A DNA stretch of 64,000 nt from G965279355 sp965279355. Its GTDB lineage: Bacteria; Pseudomonadota; Alphaproteobacteria; CACIAM-22H2. Under the pieces are notes generated by a model. The model worked only from the letters and a program-made list of their open reading frames with translations, had not been told where the DNA came from and did not search any database. Below, piece after piece: positions 18,245 to 26,646 of this stretch; positions within the stretch are counted from its first letter, which is position 1, and every line of letters starts with the position of its first letter. Made by a program: the position numbers and the translations under genes. The stretch spans positions 4,340,001-4,404,000 of the forward strand of contig OZ257155.1 in NCBI GenBank assembly GCA_965279355.1, read 5' to 3'.

Positions 18245-18877
18245 CTAGGACGGCGCGAACCGCAGTCCGGTTGAAATGCCGTCCAGGATGAGCTGCATGG
18301 CAAGGCCGGCGAGCAGGATTCCAAAGATGCGGCTGATGACGTTCACGCCGGTCTGACCCAGCAGCGCCACGACACGCGCCGCGGCGGTGAGAAGCACGAA
18401 GGTAATCAGCAGGACGGCGATCAGGATGCCGATCAGCAGCCCCTGCCGCGCTGGCTCGTCGTTGGACTGGCCCATCAGCAGCACCATAGTGGTCAGCGCG
18501 CCCGGTCCCGCGATCAGCGGAATGGCCAGCGGGAAAACCGAGATGTCCTCGCTCTTGCCCGCCTCGCGGGTCTCGCTTTCCGTGATCTGCCGGAAATGCT
18601 GCCCGGCAAGCAGCATGTCGACTGCGACCAGGAACAGCAGGCAGCCGCCGGCGATGCGGAAGGCCGGCAGGCCGATGCCCAGTGCTCGCAGCAGGAACTC
18701 TCCGGCAAAGGCAAAGCCGAGCAGCACGGCGGCGGCAATCGTGACGCCCTTGATCGCCATGCGGCGCTGATGCGCGGCACTCGTGCCGCGGGTGAGCCCG
18801 ATGAACAGCGCCGCCGTGCCGACGGGATCGAGGATCACCAGCAGAGCTGTGAAGTAATAGGCGGCGGTCTGGCCCAT
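18245..18877 (-). CDS. MarC-family integral membrane protein
   Basis: A 210-aa protein with six predicted membrane helices and the MarC/UPF0056 signatures FTALLVILDPVGTAALFIGLT near the N-terminus, the AGGCLLFLVAVDML segment and FPLAIPLIAGPGALTTMVLL in the middle. Despite its name the family has no established role in multiple antibiotic resistance; a transport role is suspected from its topology. It begins 20 bp after the YHS gene stop and is followed 9 bp later by the hydrolase. Confidence 0.9.
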   Translation of the reverse strand: MGQTAAYYFTALLVILDPVGTAALFIGLTRGTSAAHQRRMAIKGVTIAAAVLLGFAFAGEFLLRALGIGLPAFRIAGGCLLFLVAVDMLLAGQHFRQITESETREAGKSEDISVFPLAIPLIAGPGALTTMVLLMGQSNDEPARQGLLIGILIAVLLITFVLLTAAARVVALLGQTGVNVISRIFGILLAGLAMQLILDGISTGLRFAPS

Positions 18878-18897
18878 GGGGCCACACTACAGCGATC

Positions 18898-19350
18898 CTA
18901 CTTCTCGCGCAGCTTCGGCCAGTTGGCGTCGCCTTTGGCGACATGGCCCGGCACATCCTTCAGCCAGTTACTCTGCACGGAGCGGCTGTAGTTCAGATAA
19001 AGCCGGTTATCGACGATGCGGAACGCCGCCGGGTCGATCGGCGCGCGATAGCCCTCCGCCATGCCCCAGGCGCAGAAGCCGCCATATTGCGGCGCATATT
19101 TTTCCGGGTCCGCGACGAAGGCATCGCGGTTGGCCGCCGACACGAAACGCCATTCGGCGCCGTTCCATTTGTGCGTGAAGGTGCGCGAGCCGGCCACCGC
19201 CCGTTGATCCGTGAAATAGGCAACGACATCGGTACCCTTGATCGCGACGCCGCCGTCGGCGTTGATCGTCTGCGCAATCGCGGCGACGGGCAGCATCAGG
19301 ACGAAGAGGCAGGTGGCAAGCAGACGGCGAACGCGCATGACGATCTTCAT
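18898..19350 (-). CDS. Exported YHS-domain protein
   Basis: A 150-aa protein with a signal peptide (cleavage after AIAQ, about residue 27) and a YHS-type domain: the core reads IKGTDVVAYFTDQRAVAGS, then WNGAEWRFVSAANRDAF and YAPQYGGFCAWGMAEG. This is the common YHS-like form seen in secreted alphaproteobacterial proteins; the domain is thought to bind metal in some proteins, but no function is known for this subgroup. The in-frame start at 19410 is less likely because the ATG at 19350 places the hydrophobic signal near the N-terminus. Flanked by genes on the same strand. Confidence 0.85.
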   Translation of the reverse strand: MKIVMRVRRLLATCLFVLMLPVAAIAQTINADGGVAIKGTDVVAYFTDQRAVAGSRTFTHKWNGAEWRFVSAANRDAFVADPEKYAPQYGGFCAWGMAEGYRAPIDPAAFRIVDNRLYLNYSRSVQSNWLKDVPGHVAKGDANWPKLREK

Positions 19351-19406
19351 TGAGCGCAGTGTGTCGTGAGGCCTCGTTGCGGGCCAATCACAAGCGCGGG
19401 AGCGTG

Positions 19407-21059
19407 TCACGGATTGACCCGCCGTGATTCCGCCGCGCGCCGGGCGGAGTCCTGGTCGCGCAGGGTGCGGCGCATGATCTTGCCGGTGGCGGTCAGCGGC
19501 AGCGAGTCAACGAATGCCACCTCGCGCGGATATTCATGCGCGGCAAGCCGCTGCTTCACATGGGTCTGCAGGGTTGCGGCGAGCGCGGGGTCGCCGCGAT
19601 GGCCTGGATTGAGGACGATGAACGCCTTGATGCTTTCCGTGCGCACGGGATCGGGAATGCCGATCACCGCCGCCATGGCGACGGCGGGATGGCGCAGCAG
19701 GCAATCCTCGATCTCCGCCGGACCGATGCGATAACCGGCCGAGGTAATCACGTCGTCGGTGCGGCCGACGTAATGCAGATAACCATTCTCGTCCTGGTAT
19801 CCGAGATCGCCGGTCTGCATCCAGTCACCGATGAATTTCTCGCGTGTCGCATCGGGGTTGTTCCAGTAGCCGAGGAACATCACGGGATCGGGCCGCCGGA
19901 CGGCAATCTGTCCCCGCGTGCCGGGAGCGCAGATCGCGCCGCTCTCGTCGATGACTGCAACATCGTGGCCGGGAATGGCCCGGCCCATGGACCCCGGATG
20001 GACGTCCATGATGCCGGCGCAGTTGCCGACGATCAGGTTGGCTTCGGTTTGGCCGTAGAACTCGTTGATGATGAGGCCGAACACCGAGCGGCCCCAGTCC
20101 AGCAGTTCCTCGCCCAGCGTCTCGCCGCCGCTGCCCAGCGAGCGCAGGCGGACGCCATGGTTGGCCGGAGCACCGGCTTGCCGGATCAGCTTGAGCGCGG
20201 TCGGCGGGAAGAACACGTTGCGGATGTCGTGCCGCTTCATCAGCGCGAAGGCGGCATCGGGCTCGAATTTGCGAAAGCGATGGGCGACCACCGGCACGCC
20301 GTGATGCCATGCCGGTAGCAGGACATCCAGAAGGCCGCCGATCCATGCCCAGTCGGCCGGGGTCCACATCACGTCGCCTGGTTGTGGAAAGAACTCGTGC
20401 GGAAATTCGACGCCGGGCAGGTGCCCCAGCAAGACGCGATGTGCATGCAGGGCACCTTTCGGCGCACCTGTCGTGCCTGAGGTGAATATGATCAGCGCCG
20501 GATCTTCGGCGGCCGTGTCGACCGGCGTGAACGCATCCGACGCGCGGTCCATGAGCTTCCAGAGATCGAGCGTGTCCGACGGGCCGCCGCCGATGGCCAG
20601 CACCGTCTGCAACCCCGGCAGCCGGTCGCGGATGGCGACGATCTTGGGAAGGTTCTCGGCATCGGTGATTACGGCGCGGGCGCCGGCGTTGCTCAGCCGG
20701 TACTCAAGCGCGTCTTCGCCGAACAGGACAAAGAGCGGTATGGCGATGAGGCCGGCCTTGTAGCAGGCGATATGCGCGATGGCGGTTTCCGGCGACTGCT
20801 GCAGCAGGATGGCCACGCGGTCCCCGCGTTGCAGCCCCTGTGCCTGGAGCAGGTTGGCGAGCCGGTTGGACAGGGCGCGAATCTCGGCGAAGCTATAGCG
20901 GCGGACCGTGCCGTCCTCGCGCTCGAAGATCAGCGCCGTTGCGTCGGGTCGTGTCTCGGCGATCCGATCGCAGACATCGACTCCGATATTGTAGCGGTCC
21001 GGTATGCGCCAGCCGATCTGCGCCCGGGCCTCGTCGTAGCTCGTTGCCGCGTTCAGCAT
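19407..21059 (-). CDS. Acyl-CoA synthetase (AMP-forming, Acs-like)
   Basis: A 550-aa adenylate-forming ligase with IIFTSGTTGAPKGALH, the WTPADWAWIGGL segment typical of short- to medium-chain acyl-CoA synthetases, EFYGQTEAN, WMQTGDLGY, DVITSAGYRIGPAEIE and the C-terminal LPLTATGKIMRR loop with the catalytic lysine. It activates a carboxylic acid as its CoA thioester; the substrate is not determinable here. An in-frame TTG lies five codons upstream, but the ATG preceded by AGGGG..GAG was preferred. It heads the minus-strand run ending with the alpha/beta hydrolase and is divergent from mipZ across 82 bp. It is the third intact ligase of this superfamily in 21 kb. Confidence 0.85.
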   Translation of the reverse strand: MLNAATSYDEARAQIGWRIPDRYNIGVDVCDRIAETRPDATALIFEREDGTVRRYSFAEIRALSNRLANLLQAQGLQRGDRVAILLQQSPETAIAHIACYKAGLIAIPLFVLFGEDALEYRLSNAGARAVITDAENLPKIVAIRDRLPGLQTVLAIGGGPSDTLDLWKLMDRASDAFTPVDTAAEDPALIIFTSGTTGAPKGALHAHRVLLGHLPGVEFPHEFFPQPGDVMWTPADWAWIGGLLDVLLPAWHHGVPVVAHRFRKFEPDAAFALMKRHDIRNVFFPPTALKLIRQAGAPANHGVRLRSLGSGGETLGEELLDWGRSVFGLIINEFYGQTEANLIVGNCAGIMDVHPGSMGRAIPGHDVAVIDESGAICAPGTRGQIAVRRPDPVMFLGYWNNPDATREKFIGDWMQTGDLGYQDENGYLHYVGRTDDVITSAGYRIGPAEIEDCLLRHPAVAMAAVIGIPDPVRTESIKAFIVLNPGHRGDPALAATLQTHVKQRLAAHEYPREVAFVDSLPLTATGKIMRRTLRDQDSARRAAESRRVNP

Positions 21060-21141
21060 CTCGTTCCCCTGCAAACGATCTTACCCAGCGCCGTCGCATC
21101 TCCGATACTGTTTCTCATCAGGACCACGTAGAATCGGGACC

Positions 21142-21948
21142 ATGAACAGCCTTTCGCCTCAGCCGTCGCCCACCCGCCGCGCGCGCATCATCGTGTTCGG
21201 CAACGAGAAGGGCGGCACCGGCAAGTCCACGACGGCCATGCACAGCATCGTCGGCCTGCTGCGCGCGGGCCAGATCGTCGGCTCCATCGACATCGATTCC
21301 CGGCAGGCGACCTTGTCGCGTTATGTCGAAAACCGCGCGACCTTCGCTGCGGCGCGCGGCATTCCGCTGGCGGTCCCGACGCATCACAAGGTGTCCTCCG
21401 AGGAGACTTTCCGCACGGCGTTCGACTCTCTGGCGGGCAGTTGCGATGTCGTGGTCATCGATACGCCAGGCAGCGACGCGCCGCTGTCGCGTCTTGCGCA
21501 TTCGCATGCCGACACACTGGTGACCCCGATGAACGACAGCTTCATCGACCTCGATCTTCTGGCGCGCGTGGAGCCGGAGACGCTCAAGATTACGCGCCCC
21601 AGCATCTACGCCGAGATGGTGTGGCAGCAGCGCCAGCAGCGCATGGCGCGCGAGCGCCGCTCGCTGGACTGGCTTGTCGTGCGCAATCGCCTGTCCGGCA
21701 CCGAAACGAAGAACAAGCGCAACATGGAGAAGGTGCTGGCCGAACTCTCCAAGCGCCTCGGTTTCCGCATGGCGTCGGGCTTCGGCGACCGGGTGATCTT
21801 CCGCGAGATGTTTCTGAGCGGGCTGACGCTGCTGGACCTGCGCGATGCCGGCATCAAGATGACCCTCTCTCATATCGCGGCCCGGCAGGAGGTGCGCGAT
21901 CTTCTGGCGGCGCTGGCCTTTGAACCCGAGGCGGTCGACGCTATTTAA
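21142..21948 (+). CDS. mipZ: Division-plane positioning ATPase MipZ
   Basis: ParA/MinD-superfamily ATPase that, in Caulobacter, forms a gradient from the ParB-bound origin and inhibits FtsZ polymerisation away from midcell. The 268-aa protein has the deviant Walker A FGNEKGGTGKSTTAMH (residues about 19-34), SIDIDSRQATLSRY as switch/signature region, VVIDTPGSDAPLSR as Walker B and the MipZ-type stretch RRSLDWLVVRNRLS. No parA/parB is in the window. It is followed after 5 bp by a VWA gene and then a J-domain gene, forming an apparent operon. Confidence 0.92.
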   Translation: MNSLSPQPSPTRRARIIVFGNEKGGTGKSTTAMHSIVGLLRAGQIVGSIDIDSRQATLSRYVENRATFAAARGIPLAVPTHHKVSSEETFRTAFDSLAGSCDVVVIDTPGSDAPLSRLAHSHADTLVTPMNDSFIDLDLLARVEPETLKITRPSIYAEMVWQQRQQRMARERRSLDWLVVRNRLSGTETKNKRNMEKVLAELSKRLGFRMASGFGDRVIFREMFLSGLTLLDLRDAGIKMTLSHIAARQEVRDLLAALAFEPEAVDAI

Positions 21949-21953
21949 GAGAG

Positions 21954-22652
21954 ATGTCGAAGCTCCCGGACAAGCCCGCCAACCCCGCCGTCGCCGCCTT
22001 TCTCACCAAGGTGAAGGCGATGCCGCCAGCTGTCCGGACCGGCAACGCGGCGGGCCGTCTGCTGTTTGCGATGGACGCCACGGCGTCCCGTGAGCCGACC
22101 TGGGATCGCGCCTGCAAGATCCAGGGCGACATGTTCAGCGCCACCAAGGCGCTGGGCTCGCTGGAAATCCAGCTTGCCTGGTATCGCGGCTTCGGCGAAT
22201 TCGACACCAGCGCCTGGCTGGCGACGTCAGGCGAACTGGTGCGCAAGATGACGAGTGTCACCTGCGCCGCTGGCGAAACGCAGATCGCCGCCGTTCTTGA
22301 GCATGCGATCGCGGAGACCAGACGCCGCAAGGTGAACGCCGTGGTTTTTGTCGGCGATTGCGTCGAGGAAAGCGTGGACCGGCTGGCGAAACTGGGTGGC
22401 GATCTGGGGCTGCTCGGCGTGCCGGTTTTCGTCTTCCATGAGGGCGGGGATCCGGTGGCGCGGCGCTGTTTCGAGGAGATCGCCAGGCTCAGCGGCGGCG
22501 CCTATTGCCCGTTCGATTCCTCAAGCGCGGACGCCCTGCGCGACCTGCTGGCGGCGGTTGCGACCTTTGCGGTGGGCGGCCGGCTGGCGCTCGCCGATCT
22601 AGCCAAGCGGCGGGGTGGGGCGGCTTTGCAGATTACGCACCGGCTGCGCTGA
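21954..22652 (+). CDS. VWA-domain protein
   Basis: A 232-aa cytoplasmic protein with one von Willebrand factor A domain. The metal-ion-dependent adhesion site reads MDATASRE (DxTxS, about residues 39-43), with further MIDAS elements likely in AGETQIAAVL and VVFVGDCVEE. The fold continues with LLGVPVFVFHEGGDP and FEEIARLSGGAYCPFD. VWA domains mediate protein-protein contacts, often within chaperone or AAA+ assemblies. The gene starts 5 bp after mipZ and ends 14 bp before a J-domain gene, so all three are probably expressed together; a direct role in division is an inference from this arrangement only. Confidence 0.85.
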   Translation: MSKLPDKPANPAVAAFLTKVKAMPPAVRTGNAAGRLLFAMDATASREPTWDRACKIQGDMFSATKALGSLEIQLAWYRGFGEFDTSAWLATSGELVRKMTSVTCAAGETQIAAVLEHAIAETRRRKVNAVVFVGDCVEESVDRLAKLGGDLGLLGVPVFVFHEGGDPVARRCFEEIARLSGGAYCPFDSSSADALRDLLAAVATFAVGGRLALADLAKRRGGAALQITHRLR

Positions 22653-22666
22653 GCTAGTCTTTCCGT

Positions 22667-23380
22667 ATGGGACTTTTCTATCTGCTCATTGGCGTGCTGC
22701 TGCTCTTCGCGGGCTGGATGGCGCTGCGCTGGTTCTCCCAGGCTGAGCCGAAACAGGTGCTGACCGCCGGCAAATGGGTCGCCGTCGCTGCGGGTGGGGC
22801 TGTGGCCCTCTGGCTGGTCGTCACAGGCCGGGTCGGGCAGGCGATCATGCTGGCAAGCGTCCTTGCGCCGTTCTTCGTGCGCTGGAAATCGCTCTGGACC
22901 CGAATGAGCAATGCCGGCGGGCCTACCCTGGGCGGCTCTTCCGATATCGAAACGAAATGGCTGCGGATGTCTCTCGACCACGACACGGGGGCCATGGACG
23001 GGATCGTGCTGTTGGGCGCTCATCGCGGCCTTGGCCTGCGCGATCTGCCGCTGGAGACGCTCCGCGAGCTCTATATCGATTGCCGCGTCGAGGATCCGGA
23101 CTCAGCAGCCTTGCTCGAAGCCTATCTCGATCGCGTCCATCCGGAGTGGCGCGGCGAAGGGGCCGAGGCGCAGACGACCAGAGAGTCCGCTCCTGCCTCC
23201 TCCGGCGCCATGTCCCGCGACGAGGCCCTGAATCTGCTCGGTCTAAAAGCAGGCGCCAGCGAAACGGACATTCGCGACGCGCACCGCCGCCTGATGAAGC
23301 TGGTGCATCCCGATCGCGGCGGCTCGCCGTATCTCGCGGCCAAGATCAACCAGGCCAAGGATTTCCTCCTCGGCAAATAG
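22667..23380 (+). CDS. Membrane-anchored J-domain protein
   Basis: A 237-aa protein with two to three N-terminal hydrophobic segments (about residues 1-20, 35-55 and 58-70), a soluble middle part with GLGLRDLPLETLRELYIDCR, and a C-terminal J domain: DEALNLLGLKAGASETDIR, then HRRLMKLVHPDRGGSPYLAAKINQAKD, including the HPD tripeptide that stimulates DnaK ATPase. The layout, with J domain at the C-terminus behind a membrane anchor, is that of DjlA/TIM14-like cochaperones. It is the third gene of the mipZ operon and should recruit DnaK to the inner membrane; its client is not known. Confidence 0.88.
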   Translation: MGLFYLLIGVLLLFAGWMALRWFSQAEPKQVLTAGKWVAVAAGGAVALWLVVTGRVGQAIMLASVLAPFFVRWKSLWTRMSNAGGPTLGGSSDIETKWLRMSLDHDTGAMDGIVLLGAHRGLGLRDLPLETLRELYIDCRVEDPDSAALLEAYLDRVHPEWRGEGAEAQTTRESAPASSGAMSRDEALNLLGLKAGASETDIRDAHRRLMKLVHPDRGGSPYLAAKINQAKDFLLGK

Positions 23381-23433
23381 CCGCCTGGCATCCTGCGTGC
23401 TAGGGTTCCCGACGATCAGGAAGCGGAGGGAGC

Positions 23434-24237
23434 ATGCGGGTATCTCGCGTCTTTACCGGGCTTGCCATGCTGGTGACGGTCTTGCTGCCGTTCACAGCCG
23501 CCGCGTCATGCATTCCGATCGCGCAGGCGCCCGCCCGCTTTATGAAGGCGAACTACAGTCTGGCGGCGGTGCAGCCCGGCAATATCGGCCTGACCTTTCT
23601 CGGCCATGCCAGCTTCGTCATCGAGACGGCGGCGGGCGTGACGGCGGTGACTGATTTCAACGGTCATGTCCGCCCGTCTTTCACGCCGACCCTGGTCACG
23701 ATGAACAACGCGCATTCGACGCATTTCACCGATGTTCCGGATTCCGGGATCAAGCATGTGCTGCGCGGCTGGGCGACGGCTGATGCCCTCGCCGAGCATC
23801 GGGTGATCGAGCAGGACCTGAAGGTCCACAATATCCCGACCAATCTGCGCGAATACGGCAGCACCAGGGTCAACGGCAATTCGATCTTCGTCTTCGAGAG
23901 TGCCGGGATCTGCATCGCCCATCTCGGCCATCTGCATCACACCCTGACCGATGTGCATCTGGCGGCGCTGGGCAAGGTCGACGTGCTGCTGGTCCCGGTG
24001 GACGGCATGTACACGATGGGCCAGTTCGACATGATCGAGGCGATCCAGCAGATCAAGGCGCCGCTGCTCATCCCCATGCACTATTTCAGCGAGAGCCGGC
24101 TGGCGCGGTTCCTCGAGCGGCTGCAGGCGGAGACCGGCTATACGGTGATGCGCAACACCGTCCCGCACATCACGCTCAATCACGCCATGCTGCCCCGGCC
24201 GAACCGGCCGGAAGTCTGGGTCTTACCCGGCCATTAA
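23434..24237 (+). CDS. Exported metallo-beta-lactamase-fold hydrolase (UlaG-like)
   Basis: A 267-aa protein with a signal peptide (cleavage around AAAS, residue 25) and an MBL-fold domain: TFLGHASFVIETAAGV at the start, CIAHLGHLHHTL and VDVLLVPVDG in the middle, and LLIPMHYFSES near the end. The usual HxHxDH metal site is replaced by AHSTHFTD (His94, His97, Asp100), so the zinc ligands differ from classical lactonases. A GGAGGGAGC ribosome binding site fixes the start. It lies on the same strand 53 bp after the J-domain gene and may still belong to that transcript. Confidence 0.8.
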   Translation: MRVSRVFTGLAMLVTVLLPFTAAASCIPIAQAPARFMKANYSLAAVQPGNIGLTFLGHASFVIETAAGVTAVTDFNGHVRPSFTPTLVTMNNAHSTHFTDVPDSGIKHVLRGWATADALAEHRVIEQDLKVHNIPTNLREYGSTRVNGNSIFVFESAGICIAHLGHLHHTLTDVHLAALGKVDVLLVPVDGMYTMGQFDMIEAIQQIKAPLLIPMHYFSESRLARFLERLQAETGYTVMRNTVPHITLNHAMLPRPNRPEVWVLPGH

Positions 24238-24258
24238 GCTGATCAAGCTGGCTTTTTT
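24230..24258 (+). terminator. Possible terminator before galU
   Basis: A short imperfect stem (AGCT paired with AGCT, outer CC/GG) overlaps the end of the preceding gene and is followed by six T residues. The stem is weak, so the call is tentative. Confidence 0.35.
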
Positions 24259-24361
24259 GCGCTTTGGGCTCACAGTAAAGACATGTGGACCGCGCTTGCC
24301 ACTCCGCGCGGCCTTGTGGCAATAGTCGCCTGCCCCCTATTCAGGAACCGCATTACATCCC

Positions 24362-25270
24362 ATGGCAAAAACGCGCGTCCGCAAGGCGATCTTCCCCGTT
24401 GGTGGTTTGGGTACGCGGTTTCTGCCCGCGACCAAGGCCGTGCCCAAAGAAATGCTGCCGGTGGTGGACAAGCCGTTGATCCAGTACGCGATCGAGGAAG
24501 CACGGGCGGCCGGGATCGAGGATTTCATTTTCGTCGGCGGTCGCGGCAAGCAGGCGCTGGAGGACCATTTCGACCGGTCGCCCGACCTTGAGAGGACCCT
24601 CGCCGAACGCGGCAAGACGGCCGAGCTGGAAGCGCTGATGAGCTGGCTGCCCAAGGCTGGCACGGTCGCCCATACCCGCCAGCCGGAGCCGCTTGGCCTC
24701 GGCCATGCCATCTGGTGTGCCCGTAATTTCGTGGGCGACGAGCCGTTTGCGGTCCTGTTGCCGGATGACCTGATTCTTTCCCAGGTTGCTGCCCTGAAGC
24801 AGATGGTCGAAGCGCATGCCGAGGTTGGCGGCAACATGGTCGCTGTCATGGATGTGCCGCGCGAGCATACCAAGCGCTACGGCATCCTCGATCCGGGCGC
24901 CAAGAACGGCCGCCTCGTCCAGGCCAAGGGCCTGATCGAGAAGCCGGCGCCGGAAAAGGCCCCCTCGACCCTTGCCATCGTCGGCCGGTATATCCTGGAG
25001 CCGGTGGTGTTCGAGCATCTGGACAAGCAGCAGAAAGGCGCCGGCGGCGAAATCCAGATCACCGACGCGCTGGCGGCAACCCTGGGCCGGAGCCCGTTCC
25101 ACGGCTTCCGGTTCGAAGGCCAGCGCTTTGACTGCGGCGACAAGATCGGTTTTCTTGAGGCCCAGCTTGCATTCGCGCTGGAACGCAGCGATATGGCAGA
25201 CGAGGTCCGCGAAATTCTCCGGAATTACGCGTCACCCCAGACCGTTGTGCCGAAATTGGCCACCAAGTAA
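24362..25270 (+). CDS. galU: UTP-glucose-1-phosphate uridylyltransferase
   Basis: Makes UDP-glucose from glucose-1-phosphate and UTP for envelope and exopolysaccharide synthesis. The 302-aa protein has the nucleotidyltransferase opening FPVGGLGTRFLPATKAVPKEML, VDKPLIQYAIEEA, LPDDLIL for metal and nucleotide binding, GLIEKPAPEKAPS, the substrate segment GRYILEPVVFEHL, and GGEIQITDAL; length and order match bacterial GalU. It begins an operon-like series with UDP-glucose dehydrogenase and phosphomannomutase/phosphoglucomutase that together would make UDP-glucuronate from glucose-6-phosphate. Confidence 0.95.
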   Translation: MAKTRVRKAIFPVGGLGTRFLPATKAVPKEMLPVVDKPLIQYAIEEARAAGIEDFIFVGGRGKQALEDHFDRSPDLERTLAERGKTAELEALMSWLPKAGTVAHTRQPEPLGLGHAIWCARNFVGDEPFAVLLPDDLILSQVAALKQMVEAHAEVGGNMVAVMDVPREHTKRYGILDPGAKNGRLVQAKGLIEKPAPEKAPSTLAIVGRYILEPVVFEHLDKQQKGAGGEIQITDALAATLGRSPFHGFRFEGQRFDCGDKIGFLEAQLAFALERSDMADEVREILRNYASPQTVVPKLATK

Positions 25271-25314
25271 TGGAGCGGGACGCCGGCCGGCGTCTCCGAA
25301 ATCAGAGGCAATAA

Positions 25315-26646
25315 ATGAATATCGCGATGATTGGCACCGGCTATGTCGGGCTCGTGTCGGGTGCATGCTTTTCGGAATTCGGTGTCAACGTCATCTGTGT
25401 CGACAAGGATGAGACGAAGATCGCCCGCCTGAAAAAGGGCGAGATCCCGATCTTCGAGCCGGGCCTCGATGCCCTCGTCGCCAACAATGTGAAGGCAGGC
25501 CGTCTGTCCTTCACAACCGATCTGAAAGCCGCCGTGAAGGATGCGTCCGCGGTGTTCATTGCCGTCGGCACGCCGTCCCGCCGCGGTGATGGTCATGCGG
25601 ATCTGTCCTACGTCTACGCCGCCGCCGAAGAGATCGGCCTGGCGATGAACGACTACACGGTCGTTGTCACCAAATCGACGGTGCCCGTCGGTACCGGTCG
25701 TGAGGTCGCCAACCGCATCAAGAAGGTGCGCCCCGATGCAAAGTTCGACGTGGTGTCGAACCCCGAATTCCTGCGCGAAGGTTCGGCGATCAGCGATTTC
25801 ATGCGGCCGGACCGCGTGGTGATCGGCGCCGACACCGACAAGGCGCGCGAAGTGATGCGCAGCCTCTACCGGCCGCTCTATCTCATCGAGACGCCGATTG
25901 TCTTTACGGCCATCGAGACGTCCGAGCTGATCAAGTATGCCGCCAATACCTTTCTCGCGGCGAAGATCACCTTCATCAACGAGATCGCCGATCTCTGCGA
26001 GAAGGTCGGCGCCGATGTGCATGACGTGGCGCGCGGCATCGGTCTCGACGGCCGTATCGGCCGCAAGTTCCTGCATGCCGGCCCGGGTTATGGCGGCTCG
26101 TGTTTTCCCAAGGACACGCTGGCACTTGTGAAGACGGCCCAGGACGCGGGCGCGCCGCTCAGCATCATCGAGGCCGTTGTCGCCGTGAACGACAAGCGCA
26201 AGAAGCAGATGGCGCAACGGATCATCGATGCCTGCGGCGGCAGCGTGAAGGGCAAGACGATCGGTCTGCTCGGACTGACGTTCAAGCCGAACACCGACGA
26301 CATGCGCGACGCGCCGAGCCTCGACATCGTGCCGACGCTCATCGAAGCGGGCGCCATCGTAAAAGCCTTCGATCCGGAAGGCATGCACGAGGCGGGCAAG
26401 ATGATGCCTAAGGTGAAGATGTGCGACGACGCCTATGCGGCCATGCAGGACGCGGATGCGGTCGCCATCATCACGGAATGGAACGAATTCCGCGCGCTCG
26501 ACTTGGAACGGATGAAGAAGGCGATGCGCAGGCCGGTCCTGGTCGATCTGCGCAACGTCTATGCACCAAGCGAGATGGCCGCCGCCGGCTTTCAGTACAC
26601 CTGCATCGGCCGGCCGCAAACAGCAGGGAGAGCCGGGAATGACTAA
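25315..26646 (+). CDS. ugd: UDP-glucose 6-dehydrogenase
   Basis: Oxidises UDP-glucose to UDP-glucuronate with two NAD+. The 443-aa enzyme has the Rossmann start MIGTGYVGLVSGACFSEFG, the VTKSTVPVGTG loop, NPEFLREGSAISDF, and the catalytic cysteine in GPGYGGSCFPKDTLAL, with KYAANTFLAAKITFINEIA in the central helix and FKPNTDDMRDAPS in the C-terminal domain. It follows galU by 44 bp, and its stop overlaps the next start by 8 bp. The product would feed uronic-acid-containing polysaccharides or nucleotide-sugar interconversion. Confidence 0.95.
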   Translation: MNIAMIGTGYVGLVSGACFSEFGVNVICVDKDETKIARLKKGEIPIFEPGLDALVANNVKAGRLSFTTDLKAAVKDASAVFIAVGTPSRRGDGHADLSYVYAAAEEIGLAMNDYTVVVTKSTVPVGTGREVANRIKKVRPDAKFDVVSNPEFLREGSAISDFMRPDRVVIGADTDKAREVMRSLYRPLYLIETPIVFTAIETSELIKYAANTFLAAKITFINEIADLCEKVGADVHDVARGIGLDGRIGRKFLHAGPGYGGSCFPKDTLALVKTAQDAGAPLSIIEAVVAVNDKRKKQMAQRIIDACGGSVKGKTIGLLGLTFKPNTDDMRDAPSLDIVPTLIEAGAIVKAFDPEGMHEAGKMMPKVKMCDDAYAAMQDADAVAIITEWNEFRALDLERMKKAMRRPVLVDLRNVYAPSEMAAAGFQYTCIGRPQTAGRAGND

